64,000 nucleotides of DNA from Torymus aiolomorphi (Eukaryota > Arthropoda > Insecta > Hymenoptera > Torymidae), in NCBI GenBank assembly GCA_036365515.1, contig CM070874.1, positions 208,686,297 to 208,750,296 of the forward strand. The letters run 5' to 3'. The position numbers and the translations under genes are program-made. The notes beneath the pieces were generated by a model. It saw only the letters and a list, made by a program, of their open reading frames with translations, made no database searches and was not told the DNA's origin. Positions 1 through 10,554 of the stretch are shown piece by piece. Within the stretch, counting starts at the first letter, position 1, and every line of letters starts with the position of its first letter.

Positions 1-1
1 A

Positions 2-346
2 TCACATGGCCTTAAGTATGCTAAAATTCTAAAAATCCCATATTTTCGTGGAGTCTTTATGCGAAATGCCTTACCTGCAAGCGGGCCTTATAATCGGAAA
101 TCAGCCATTGTAAATTTAGATGATAAAGATGGAGCTAGAACGCATTGGGCAGCATATCGAAAACATGGGGACAATGTACTTTACTTTGATAGTTTTGGAG
201 ATCTTCAACTACCTATTGATTTAATGCTGTATCTACGTGTGAATGAGGTTAAATATAATCACGAGAGATAACAAGATTACAATACATTCAACTGTGGTTA
301 CCTCTGCCTCAAGTTCTTGTGTAACAAGTTAGGTCGGACTGTATAA
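2..346 (+). pseudogene. Adenain-like cysteine protease (PRO), broken, 5' truncated
   Basis: Fragment of the Polinton protease, a relative of adenovirus protease and ULP1 peptidases that would mature capsid proteins. The frame is open across the window edge at position 2. Visible family marks are the His of THWAAY, the acidic FDSFG segment and the Cys of FNCG, in that order, matching a His-Asp-Cys triad. A TAA at 269-271 cuts the frame between the His/Asp half and the Cys half; copy B has a Tyr codon there. The frame then runs on to the TAA at 344-346. Copy B lacks one base after FNCG, so the two copies are broken at different places. Confidence 0.8.
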
Positions 347-376
347 AGGTGAGTGCAATGATAGTTTTATCATCCT
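342..376 (+). promoter_or_regulatory. TATA box and initiator of the penton-like gene, copy A
   Basis: TATAAA at 342-347 is followed about 30 bp later by a TCATC initiator-like site at 370-374, then ATG at 390. Copy B has the same arrangement at 54703-54737. The spacing is that of an arthropod core promoter. Confidence 0.6.
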
Positions 377-389
377 ACATTGAATAGTC

Positions 390-1076
390 ATGCAGAATAC
401 ATTGACGTTAAGTCTCTCCGGTAATTCATCAGTTCTCGAAGTACAATATTTTCCATCTACTGAACTTTCATCAAACAAAAATTATGTTCTCGGTTTAGTT
501 GAACTTTTAACCTTTAATTCTATACCAAATATCGATACAGGCAATAATAAGTTTTACGTGGGTAAAGAAGAATTCTTTTTACCAACTGGTAGTTACGAGA
601 TAGAGGATATAGCAAATTTTCTCCGTGAAACTTTAGCATCCAAAGGCATTTCATTCATTCTGAAGCCAAACAAAAATACACTTCGTAGTGCTATTAAGTG
701 TAGTCATTCTATTGATTTTCGTCCTCAAGACTCTATTGGTCAACTACTTGGCTTCACCAAACGCGTTCTAGAAGCTAATTTCATACATAATTCAGATTTG
801 CCTGTAACTATCCTCAAGATCAACGCGTTGCGAGTCGAGTGTAATATTACATCAGGCGCATATATAAACGGCTGTAAGGTTCACACGATACACGATTTCT
901 TTCCGGCAGTACCACCGGGATACAAGGTCATCGAAGTACCCTCACAAGTCATTTACCTTCTAATTACAGTTACAAGCATAGATCACTTACAAATACGCAT
1001 AGTCGATCAAGACGGACGTTTAGTTAATTGTTGAGGAGAAGTAATCACAATCAGACTTCACATCAAACAAGTGTAA
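390..1076 (+). pseudogene. Penton-like minor capsid protein, one nonsense codon
   Basis: Homologue of the intact 228-residue protein at 54753-55439, with the same start and end. In Polintons this gene sits between protease and major capsid and is taken to encode the single jelly-roll vertex (penton-like) protein; I assign it by position and family resemblance. The copy is open from ATG 390 to a TGA at 1032-1034, where copy B has CGA (Arg). After that stop the same frame continues with conserved sequence to TAA 1074-1076. Only about the last 14 residues would be lost, so the change is recent or mild. Scattered missense differences from copy B run along the whole gene. Confidence 0.75.
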
Positions 1077-1255
1077 TGGGAATCCTTTACAACAGCAAGG
1101 TTGGTAATAAAGAAGTCAGCATGTCGACAGACCATCAGTCGTCCGCGAGCAGGCAGAGCCCTAACACGGCAAAATATTCAGCTCCTGAAAAGTCTCGGTC
1201 TAAGAGTCGTCGCTGGAGGAAAATAACTTGTATTTTTTCTGTTGTTTACAAAAAG

Positions 1256-2485
1256 ATGGAAGAAATTCTGAACATTCAGTCACCTGTAACATTTGATGAG
1301 TCAGTGGCTCACTACGAACTTCATGCACATCACCCCTACATCACGTCATCGTTTCGAAACAGCGATGAAATTCGCATCGCCATTCAACATCAAGATTTAT
1401 GTCTTCTACCATCACGAAGTTCACTACATATATGTGGTAAATTAGTTAAACCGGACGGTACACCACTCGTACGTTCTATGTTAGTCAACAACGCCATCTG
1501 TCATATGTTTGAAGAAATCAGATACGAGATAAATGCCATTGAAATTGATAAATGTAAAAATGTAGGGTTAACTACTCTCATGAAAGGTTGGGTTTCTCTC
1601 AATCCTAGTCAAAAATTGGTCATCGAGAACGCTGGCTGGCTCGATGTAGAAGAAACGCAAAAACTTACCAACGATAATGGTTACTTCGACCTTTCCACAC
1701 CTCTCTGTATGATTCTTGGATTTGCCGAAGATTATAGAAAAATTTTAGTAAATGTTAAGCATGAACTCATACTCACTAGATCGAGAAATGATATCAATGC
1801 CATCATACAGACAGCAGGACCAGACAATACTTATGAAGAATTTAAAATTGAGCTCACGAAGATAGAGTGGTTGATGCCATACATATTTCTCTCCGATAAG
1901 CGAAAGATTCCTCTGTTCAATTATATCGAGAAAAACAGACCTGTGGTTATGAGCTATCGCAGTTGGGAATTCTACGAATATCCCCTCCTTCCATCTTCTC
2001 CTAAACACGTATGTTCTGTGAAGACATCCAATCAGTTGGAGAAACCACGCTTCATTATTCTTGCTTTTCAAACGAATAGAAAATCTGGGAGGTAGGTAAA
2101 CGCGAGTCATTTCGATCATTGCCACGTAAGTAATGTTAAACTCTTTTGAAATTCACAATGTTACCCGTATGGAAATTTAAATTGAGATATAGATCGTAAC
2201 CAGTACGCTATACTGTATGATATGTATGCAAATTTTCAGAGTGCTTATTACGAAAAAAATCCTGAACCTCTTTTGAATAAAATAGATTTTATAAAATACT
2301 TACCTTTGATAGTGATCGATTGTTCCAAACAAAACGCATCTTTGAAAAACGCTCCCGTGGACGTGCGTTTAGAATTTGAATCAAGAAATAATATTCCAGC
2401 TGGAACCTCCGCATATTGTTTTATTCTACACGACCGTACCGTTCAGTATAGTTCTGTCAGTGGTGACGTGAAGAAGCTTGTGTAA
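1256..2485 (+). pseudogene. Major capsid protein (double jelly-roll), three stops
   Basis: Polinton major capsid (hexon-like) protein, about 410 codons. I place the start at the ATG at 1256, because copy B shows a TATA/Inr-led leader before the matching ATG at 55628; the open frame itself reaches back to 1028. Marks include the stretch EEIRYEINAIEIDKCKN, which resembles the conserved core of Polinton capsid proteins, and a C-terminal part with VIDCSKQN and VDVRLEFES. One frame runs through the gene but is interrupted by TAG 2093-2095 (CAG in copy B), TGA 2147-2149 (shared with copy B) and TGA 2183-2185 (TTA in copy B). The next gene starts 3 bp after the stop. Confidence 0.8.
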
Positions 2486-2487
2486 AA

Positions 2488-2976
2488 ATGAAATACATCG
2501 TTGATATGCAGGGCTTCAAACAGCCTGGTAATGATTTCATTTTGAAAGAACTGGCAATAGTTCCGTTGGATGATGACGATCGACCTCTAGTCTTTTTGTT
2601 CAAGGAACCTTTTCCTTGGAAACGACTTACCGATAAGTATAAGGAAGAAAATACTTGGCTGAAGAAGTTCTATCACGGTATTTCTTGGAAGTCAGGTGAC
2701 CGTCCCTATACAGACATCGGAAGTGTTCTCCGAGAATGTTTGCATGATGCTAGTCAGGTGCTCGTTATTGGCTCCATTAAGTAAAAATGGCTCGAACGTT
2801 CCAAATTCAACGTTCACGTTCTAATAGTAATGGGTTTTCCACCGTTGGACAAGATCAAGCTTGTCACAGTTTGTCCGAACCACGAGGGTGCCTACAAAAC
2901 CATCTGTGCACTTCATAACGTCAAACTTCTGAAAAAATTCTACGAAACATGCGAGACGTCTATAGATTGGGAGTAG
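2488..2976 (+). pseudogene. Conserved Polinton protein of unknown function, one stop
   Basis: The frame opens with ATG 2488 right behind the capsid stop, which suggests translation from the same or an overlapping transcript. It is open to TAA 2782-2784 and then continues in the same frame to TAG 2974-2976 with conserved-looking sequence (VCPNHEGAYKTICALHNVK). The N-terminus reads KYIVDMQGFKQ; such ORFs recur beside capsid genes in insect Polintons. The Cys/His spacing in the C-terminal part could bind a metal, but I know no function and do not propose one. Copy B lacks this gene because a PLE interrupts the capsid gene upstream. Confidence 0.65.
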
Positions 2977-3008
2977 GTGCTTCATTCGTGTCCCTGACGT
3001 CGAAAAAG

Positions 3009-3185
3009 ATGGGTCAAAACACAAGCTCAAGCGCTTATACTCCTCTTCTTGATTCTAAGCAAGAGAAAAAGGAGGATTCGAAATGGAAAGAATATTCTCA
3101 AAAGTATTCGTCGAATATGAATTCTCTACCCGAACGTGATAAGTATAAAAGACTAAAGTATTCATCAATTTTAAATATGCGCTAG
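3009..3185 (+). CDS. Small lysine-rich ORF with N-myristoylation-like start
   Basis: A 58-residue ORF beginning MGQNTSSS, which fits the MGxxxS/T consensus for N-myristoylation, followed by a charged, Lys/Ser/Tyr-rich tail. It lies 32 bp after the preceding Polinton gene, on the same strand. The frame extends a little upstream to another ATG at 2949, but that part overlaps the previous gene. It could be a genuine Polinton accessory protein or chance; there is no second copy in the window to test conservation. Confidence 0.3.
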   Translation: MGQNTSSSAYTPLLDSKQEKKEDSKWKEYSQKYSSNMNSLPERDKYKRLKYSSILNMR

Positions 3186-3261
3186 CTCATCGAGAGCTCG
3201 CGATGAGTTGAGCTCGAAAATGTGGGGAGGCTTCTGGCTTAGTAGGGCTTATGGCTTAGTA

Positions 3262-3456
3262 GGGTTAACGGGCTTCGCAGAATTCTATGTTTGACTCGAA
3301 AGTACTATGGGGGTTCTGGCGCCGTTGGGTTAACGGGCTTCGTAGAATTCTATGTTTGACTCGAAAATATTATGAGAGTTCTGGCGCAGTTGGGTTAACC
3401 GGCTTTGTAGAATTCTACGCTCGACTCGAAAATACTATGAGGATTCCGGCGCAGTG
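3262..3456. repeat. 65-bp tandem repeat, three copies
   Basis: Units start at 3262, 3327 and 3392 (period 65) and begin GGGTTAACGGGCTTCG. They contain AGAATTCTA and GACTCGAAA. The array lies between the end of Polinton copy A and the long-TIR element. An ORF across it is a by-product of the repeat. Confidence 0.85.
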
Positions 3457-3483
3457 TGCTGGAATCCTCATAGCTTACCTACT

Positions 3484-4172
3484 GGCAAGTATAGACGTTT
3501 TTTCTGTATAATCTATAACATAATAATATTTATGATTTTTTTTTAAAATCAAATAAAAACCAGTCAAAAAGACTTTCACTTCTTTGAGTCATTGTATGCT
3601 GAAAAAATTATATGTAAGCGTTCAAATTGTTTACTGCAAATCAAACAAACGAAAGTTGTGAAATGAATTATCGATAGTCAAGTAATGCAAACATCTCTCG
3701 GAAATAACTGTATGACTGTTTTCAGAAATGTATTCAAATTTGTTCATCCTCCTATACAAATTAAATACAAGAAAGTACTGAAATCAATTTATTGTAGTCA
3801 AGTACCCATAAGATAACTTGACTGACATAATAGAACTTTTCGTACCTTGCGTGTAAAATTACATTTTATGTTCACGTTGTAACTTCAAAAATATTCAGCC
3901 AGTTGGCATAAAGTATTACTTAACGCCTAAGAGGCGCAATAGCTTACATACTCCTATACAAAACCTTATAGAACCTACGCACTTTACGCCCGTGTAGGTG
4001 AATATTATTTTATGACTATTATGCTTTCTTTTCATTTCTAAAATTCATAATAATGTTTTCAGATATTTACGGAAAGTCAAAGTTTTGAACTTTCTATAAT
4101 ATTACGCATTTTTGGAGGACAAGAGAAGTCTAGAGCTGCTCTAGCAGGGGTGGTTCTGCAATCTCCCACACA
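3484..4172 (+). repeat. Left arm of long terminal inverted repeat
   Basis: Pairs with 5937-6599. The inner end carries a CTAGAGCTGCTCTAGCAGG segment that is itself partly palindromic. Confidence 0.8.
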
Positions 4173-4489
4173 TACTTGGCGGGCCTGACGGTTTGCAGTT
4201 TACCGGTGGGCTTTGTAAATGTAAAATTCTAAATTTTAGCATAAATTTATTATAAATGTTTATACCTATAAATCCACTATAATTAATAAATAATTACAAT
4301 GACTCTAATTTTTAATTGATACTTTTCAAATATATCATCCCTACATATGTGCAGAATCTCATGATTTACTTACATTACCCAAAATATTTTTCCTTGTGTC
4401 CGTCGTTTTTAAACAGGAATGAAATAAAAATGCATATAAATTGTACTAAAAAATCTACTCAAAAGTGCTTTAGATTTTACTAACCATGT

Positions 4490-4765
4490 TAAGTACTTGA
4501 AGACGATCTTTGGAGGCAAAAGTGAAAAGATCTTGGGTGTTTTTTAGCAACGTTTCGTTGGCTTAGTACGCCAACCTCATCAGGCCTTTATTCAAACACA
4601 GAAATAAATTAACATATAAAATTATTTTCAACTATATAAAGACAATTAAACAACGACGCATCAATACAAAAATCAAAATTACCAAAAATAATAAACGTAT
4701 ATATCATACGTCGATCCGATGTTATTATCGACTGAAAACAATAACACATATGCTGTATTTATATA
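4490..4765 (-). repeat. Inverted pLTR-like repeat, left
   Basis: Reverse complement of 5515-5792 with few differences. It begins AAGTACTTGAAGACGATC and ends in the segment containing AACAATAACACATATGC. Confidence 0.75.
4552..4583 (-). ncRNA. Hammerhead-ribozyme-like core, minus strand
   Basis: On the minus strand the sequence has CTGATGAG, then a six-pair stem GTTGGC/GCCAAC with a 7-nt loop, then GAAAC. These are the conserved boxes and stem II of a hammerhead ribozyme, known from PLE pLTRs. I could not identify a convincing stem III and cleavage site, so activity is uncertain. Confidence 0.45.
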
Positions 4766-4776
4766 ATATCTGGACG

Positions 4777-5491
4777 TGTAATCAATTATTTCTCATACCA
4801 TCCAGCACAGCAAAAAAAGAATATTATCTTTAACTTAGTTGATAGGGCGTTTTTACTCTCGGATTCCAATTTTCACGTAGACAATAAAAAACTCATCAAG
4901 AAAATTTTACTTAATAATGATTATTCGATGTGGTTTATAGAAAAACATATTGAAATCAGATTAAAAAAACTTAATTATGGCGATACACCTAATACACACA
5001 AAAATCACTATGAAAAGTTACCAAAATTGTCTTTACCGTTTAATAAAGATTTTAATAGTCTATCTAAGGTTTTAAAATCTTACAACATTTGTACTATCCC
5101 ATTATTGAATAAAAGTTTGTCTTCGATCATTCGGTTAGGTAAAGATATAACTAAAAAATGGGATCGTACGAATGTGGTGTATAAATTTGATTGTCTTAAT
5201 TGCTCTGCTACTTATATAGGAGAAACCAAAAGATCGTTATACACACGCATTAATGAGCACAAAACAAACAAAAATAAAGAGTCTGTTGTCAGTACACATC
5301 GATTGGAAAATAGACATGAATTCGATTGGGAAAATAAATCTGTCGTAGATTTTGAAAGCAATTACAAAAAAAGACGGATTTCCGAAATGATCTGTATAAA
5401 AAACAATAAAAATAGTATTAACAAAAAGGAAGATATCCAAAGACTAGCCACAATGTATTTTCCTATTATTAACGAAATTGATACCATATAA
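4777..5491 (+). pseudogene. PLE protein fragment: RT C-terminus and GIY-YIG endonuclease
   Basis: The frame is open from about 4777 without a starting Met; the part from ATG 4928 encodes 187 residues. The upstream part shows INYFSYHPAQQK and LVDRAF, the segment behind the RT thumb that is also seen in the PLEs at 57194-57958 and 63078-63923. The C-terminal part carries the GIY-YIG nuclease signature ATYIGETKRSLYTRINEH, which in full PLEs nicks target DNA for target-primed reverse transcription. The RT palm with its YxDD motif is absent. It ends in TAA 5489-5491 with no internal stop, so this remnant is young or short enough to have escaped mutation. Confidence 0.75.
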
Positions 5492-5514
5492 CTCTTTATG
5501 TAAACATCGTCCGG

Positions 5515-5792
5515 TGTATATAAATACAGCATATGTGTTATTGTTTTCAGTCGATAATAACATCAGATCGACGTATGATATATACGTTTATTATTTTTGG
5601 TAATTTTGATTTTTGTATTCATGCGTCGTTGTTTAATTGTCTTTATATAGTTGAAAATAATTTTATATGTTAATTTATTTCTGTGTTTGAATAAAGGCCT
5701 GATGAGGTTGGCGTACTAAGCCAACGAAACGTTGCTAAAAAACACCCAAGATCTTTTCACTTTTGCCTCCAAAGATCGTCTTCAAGTACTTA
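5515..5792 (+). repeat. Inverted pLTR-like repeat, right
   Basis: Pairs with 4490-4765. It lies directly downstream of the endonuclease frame, the usual place for the 3' pLTR of a PLE. Confidence 0.75.
5699..5730 (+). ncRNA. Hammerhead-ribozyme-like core, plus strand
   Basis: CTGATGAG at 5699-5706, stem II GTTGGC (5707-5712) with GCCAAC (5720-5725), then GAAAC at 5726-5730. It is the mirror copy of the motif at 4552-4583 and lies downstream of the PLE coding part in sense orientation. Stems I and III were not resolved. Confidence 0.45.
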
Positions 5793-5936
5793 GCATAAAA
5801 AATGGATGGCGTCATACCTTCAATATTTTACTAACCATTTTATACGCCACCTATTTTTTATCCTTTTCCCGCGTGTAAATATCATATAAGATCTCATGTG
5901 AGTATTTCAGCCATCAGAACTCATATGAGATCATAT

Positions 5937-6599
5937 ATGTGTGGGAGATTGGAGAACCACCCCTGCTAGAGCAGCTCTAGACTTCTCTTGTCCTCCCAAG
6001 ATTCGTAATATTATAGAAAGTTCAAAACTTTGATTTTTCATAAATATCTGAAAACATTCTTATGAATTTTAGAAGTGAAAAGAAAGCATAATAGTCATAA
6101 AATAATATTCACCTTCACGGGCGTAAAGTACGTAGGTTCTATAAGGTTTTGTATAGGAGTATGTGAGCTATTGCGCCTCTTAGGCGTTAAGTAATACTTT
6201 ATGCCCACTGGCTGAATATTTTTGAAGTTACAACGTGGACATAAAATGTAATTTTACATGCAAGGTACGAAAAGTTCTATTATGTCAGTCAAGTTATCTT
6301 ATGGGTACTTCTTGTATTTAATTTGTATAGAAGGATCAACAAATTTGAATACATTTCTGAAAACAGTCATACAGTTATTTCTGACAGATGTTTGCATTAC
6401 TTTACTATCGATAATTGATTTCACAACTTTCGTTTGTTTGATTTGCAGTAAACAATTTGAACTCTTACATATAATTTGTTCAGCATACAATGACTCAAAG
6501 AAGTGAAAGTCTTTTTGACTGGTATTTATTTGATTTCTTTTAAAAAATCATAAATATTATTATTTTATAGATTATACAGAAAAAAAGTCTATACTTGCC
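5937..6599 (-). repeat. Right arm of long terminal inverted repeat
   Basis: Reverse complement of 3484-4172. A small ORF at 6258-6506 lies in it and has no independent support. Confidence 0.8.
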
Positions 6600-7410
6600 T
6601 TATTTTATGTTTTCGTAGAAAGTTTTATATTATTTCAGTACATTCTTGTGTTTAATTTGTATAGCTAGAAATTCTTGTATAGATTAAACGTTTAACGTCT
6701 CTCACCCTGGGAAAATCATATATGAGAATAACTGAGCACTTTTATTTGTTGACATTTTCACAATAATAACACATCCTTTTTCCTTTTTTCTTTCCCAGGC
6801 GGAAATAAAACTTAGCAAATAATTATTAATAACAAAATATAATTTTTTATAATTTAAAAAAAAGTTTATAACAGTTAATAACTGTTTATAAAGGCAGGAT
6901 TTGAGACTATAGTAACAGTTTATAAAAGTTATCAACAGTTTTTTTTCTGTTATGAATAGCTAAAAAAGTTTATAACAGTTATAAACTTTTATTTACTTTT
7001 TTGCTCCGCGGTGCATAACCATAAAATCAATCTATTCAAAGTTATTATCAGTTATATACTTTTTTTACTTAATAATAATAGTTATTAATAGTTTTAAATT
7101 GTTTTGAATGAATTTAAACTTTAAAATCATTCTTAAATCATTATTATATTAAATCATTATTAATTTGAACTTTAAAATCATTATTTTCAATTATTAAAAA
7201 TTTATAATAGTTATTAATAGATATTTACTTTTTTTTACTGATCAAATATTGAAATTTGTACGACGATCCAAAAAACTTATGTAAGTAAATAACTATTTAT
7301 AACAGTTTTAAACTTTTATAAAAGTCTCAAATCCTGACTTTATAATCTGCCAATATCAGTTATAAACTTTTTGAAACTTTTATTATAGAAGATCATTTTC
7401 GCCTGGGTTC
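6600..7410. other. AT-rich non-coding sequence
   Basis: Very AT-rich, with many imperfect TTATAACAGTT-type repeats. A 125-bp segment at about 6671-6797 (containing TCTCACCCTGGGAAAATC) recurs at about 7562-7686 and 7836-7952. No gene seen. Confidence 0.6.
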
Positions 7411-7985
7411 GACATAATCTTTGCTGAGATATGTTAGATATAAGTTCTTCAATTGAAAGTATGTAAATTGATAATGCCTCATTATCTACACATAATCTTG
7501 TAAGAAAACACAACCAATTTATGAACTAGGAATCACTGTGAATCAAAGGTTTCTTGATGATATTCTTGTATAGATTAAACTTTTAACGTCTCCCACCCTG
7601 GGAAAATCATACATGAGAATAACTGAGCACTTTTATTTGTTGACATTTTCACAATAATAACACATCCTTTTTCCTTTTTTCGTTTGACATAATCTTTGAT
7701 AAGATATAAGTTAGATATAAGTTCTTGAATTGAAACTATGTAAATTAATAACACCTCATTATCCACACATAATCTTGTAAGAAAACGCAACCAGTTTATG
7801 AACTGGGAATCACTGAAAATCAAAGGTTTCTTGATGATATTCTTGTATAGATTAAAGTTTTAACGTCTCCCACACTGGGAAAATCATATGAGAATAACTG
7901 AGCACTTTTATTTGTTGAAATTTTCACAATAACACGTCCTTTTCGTTTTTTTCATATGACATAATCTTTTCTAAGATATACATAA
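7411..7985. repeat. 275-bp tandem repeat, two copies and a partial third
   Basis: Units begin GACATAATCTTT at 7411, 7686 and 7958 (period 275 and 272). Each unit ends with the 125-bp segment also found at 6671-6797. Confidence 0.8.
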
Positions 7986-9060
7986 AACTCCTTAACATTA
8001 TTGGCTATATCTCCAAAATAACTCCAAACAATCTTCTTATGTAATATCTGTAAAAATTATATATCCAAAAAATTATTGGCTATATCTCCAAAATGTCTTC
8101 ATAACTCTTCTTGTGTAATATTTGTATCTGTAAAAGTAAAAAATCACACAAATTATCAATTTTTAAAAGATGATTTTAGCAATTTAACATTTAGCCAGTA
8201 AGTACTTATCTAATAAAAGTTATTCCTCCGTTGATTGAAACATGAATAGATGAATTCTTCTTATCACCAGTTGACTGCTTGACATCTATGAAATTTATAT
8301 TAATTAACTAATAATTTTAAACTAACTCACGATATTTATTTTCTAATAAAAGTTTGCTACTTATATTATGTTATATGTGTATGTATATTTTCACATATAC
8401 GTATAGTGAGGTTATGTTATAATATTAAAAACTTTCAAATCATGAAAAACATATAGTATACACGGGCGCCACGCATGTATATATGTATGTATTATAAGCA
8501 AAATATTATCCGTGAGATGATATGTGTGTGTATATATAAAATAAGGTAAGGTTAAGACGACCAAAGATATGGCCATATAGGTGTGTGTATAGTCTACATA
8601 TATATATAACCGGAGGTCGGAAGGATCGGAAGTCGGAAGAATCGAATGGAGAAATGGAGAAAATTTTAGAATCGGAAACCAGACATAAAATTTTTCTCTA
8701 TTTAATATCTGTAATATGAGAATATCTTTTTACATGAAACTTTTTTTGTAACATAGTATAACAATATAAAGCATGTTGTTATTTTTTTCGAGTTAATATA
8801 AAAGCGTTGAAAATTGCAGTAAATATTTCAAAATCTCGGGCACCCATTTCAATGTATATCATCGCGCGGTCGTCCTAAGGCTCTTCTACATCTATAACTT
8901 GCCTTCGGAGCGCTCCCGCGCTCCTTGATTCATTAATATTTAAAAAATTGCATATTTTTTTCTTATTATTGAAATTATTTGTTATTTGACTGTTACGTGA
9001 CACCAATGTGAAAGGGCGTCGAATCTCCCCGTTTCTGTTTTTACATTAAGTTAGTAATAT
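7986..9060. other. AT-rich non-coding sequence
   Basis: No gene seen. Short alternating TATG/TATA tracts occur at 8370-8620. A small GC-rich hairpin (GGAGCGCTCCCGCGCTCC) lies near 8906-8923, of the kind found at the ends of some rolling-circle transposons; too little else supports that reading. Confidence 0.4.
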
Positions 9061-10378
9061 AGTAAATTCATAGTTCAGAAGAACGCAGTATTCTTATCGT
9101 TGAGTCGGGGAAATCCGACACCCTTTTCCGTCGCGCGATTAAGGGGGGAAGGCAGCCACGGCGTGCTCGAGGTGCTGACCGCGCAGTAACAGGCTGTCGC
9201 CGCACGCTCTCTTAGCCTAGCGACGCTGTGGGGGCAGCATCTCTCGGGCACGGCGCGGCTGCCGATGCCTACTTGTATGCGAGTGTGAGAGAGCGAAAAT
9301 ACGAAAGAGAGAGTGGGAGGAAAATTATGAACACGTCGCACTCCGATGGACGAATGTGAAGTGCGTTTTTGAATCTCGGCCGAAATAGAAGCAACGAGTA
9401 CCCGCATTCATTTTGTATGAAAACAAAAATAATATATAGTTAATCGAAAACAATTAAAGAGTGTTAATCTAAAATATTACAGAAATAAAGAACATTTTAT
9501 TTTTAAAGAATCTTAAAGGTGTGAGTGCTATACTATTACAAAAATATATATATATATATATATACCCAGACACGTAAACCTTGAGTTAAGTCTAGCTGCG
9601 TTAATAAAAGGAATAATAAAAGTATAAAAGGTTTATAAAGAAATACCCGGGGTCAGCATCACTGTTAATATTATTAATAGAATTAAAAAGAAATACAAAT
9701 AGTTTTATAACAAGACCTAGCGACAATATAAAAGAACATTTTGAGTTGATTGATAAGGATAAGGAAAATAAGTGAAAAATAATTTAATTAATAAAGTGTA
9801 TCCATCTTCCGATTATAATAAGTGCGAGTCAAGCGAGTTGTGTGAATTGTATTAAGGATTATGAGCAACAAATAGTACAGAGTATCTGTGCGAGATCGAC
9901 AGCCCCCAGGCCCCATCTTCCAGCGCAGACGAGCCAAGTTAACACGTTGCTTTTCTCACTCAGAGCAATAGGAAAGGAAAAATCGCTGTACAATTAAAGG
10001 CATAGGTATTCATTGTTACAGAATTAAAATATATGTTGATGGTAACGTAGACTGTGGAAGTATATGTATGTGTGGATAATATTGGTATCGCCGGTTAAAA
10101 CGCAAGATAAATATAATAATTTAGGTTAAATTCAAGGCAACGCGAATAAATAAATAGTATAAAGGGAAGTAATTTTCGTTGGCTTCATGCGTTTGATCGA
10201 CCAATATTGTATACATATACATATACATATATATATATGTGAAATAGAAAAACTATAACGAAAATAACAACGCGTGCGCGGGAGAGTGTGTGTGTTACCA
10301 GCTTATGTGAAAGACGCTCCTTTGGGCAGTTTTTCTAGAATACTATTATTCCTTTTATTGTAAACATCATAATTACGT
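9061..10378. other. GC-rich patch and following non-coding sequence
   Basis: 9075-9400 is clearly richer in GC than its surroundings and has a 110-codon minus-strand ORF with no recognisable domain. 9421-10378 is AT-rich with short TA tracts near 9540-9563 and 10205-10240. The base composition could reflect a 5' exon or CpG-rich promoter of a host gene or an LTR; I cannot tell which. Confidence 0.3.
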
Positions 10379-10554
10379 GTGGCGAACATAATAGTGGTAA
10401 TTCGGGAGAATACGAAAAGGAAATTAGGTTCAGCTTGGGGTAAGATCACCCCTTTTCCTTTCTTATTTCTCGTCTTAGCCTCTCCTCCGGTAATTTTCCC
10501 TTGTTTCCCCTCCGGTTTCGCCCTTATTAACTACCTGGTTTCCCCCTCCGACCC

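Larger units (their letters stand above)
1..3186 (+). mobile_element. Polinton/Maverick fragment, copy A
   Basis: A run of plus-strand Polinton genes: adenain-like protease, penton-like minor capsid, double jelly-roll major capsid and an unknown Polinton gene. From about position 14 to about 2290 it is closely similar to 54380-56655 (copy B), so the window holds two copies of one family. Every main gene here carries at least one stop codon, so this copy is dead. The left part (polymerase, integrase, ATPase) is outside the window. No terminal inverted repeat was found; the right limit is set where a 65-bp tandem repeat begins. Confidence 0.85.
4490..5792 (+). mobile_element. Penelope-like element (PLE) remnant with inverted pLTR-like ends
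   Basis: A PLE fragment coding for the end of the reverse transcriptase and the GIY-YIG endonuclease, flanked by inverted repeats at 4490-4765 and 5515-5792. Both repeats carry hammerhead-like boxes. Inverted or tandem pseudo-LTRs are typical of PLEs. The RT catalytic part is missing, so the element cannot move on its own. Confidence 0.7.
3484..6599. mobile_element. Element with about 690-bp terminal inverted repeats
   Basis: The left arm (3484 to about 4172) is the reverse complement of the right arm (about 5937-6599), with small substitutions and indels. The tips read GGCAAGTATAGAC and GTCTATACTTGCC. No clear target duplication is visible. The only coding sequence inside is a PLE remnant with its own inverted repeats, which looks like a nested insertion. 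No transposase was seen, so this is a non-autonomous long-TIR or foldback element. Confidence 0.75.

Noticed and set aside
2126..2192. A 67-bp GTAAGT...ATATAG intron that would remove the stops in the major capsid gene
   Set aside because: 67 bp is not a multiple of three, and joining would put the conserved downstream sequence out of frame; the segment also looks coding.
1..3186. Free virus contig
   Set aside because: The surroundings are satellites and nested retroelements, and genes are broken, so this is an integrated chromosomal copy.
8906..8923. Helitron 3' end hairpin
   Set aside because: A short GC hairpin alone, without a CTRR end, a 5' TC start or a helicase, is insufficient.
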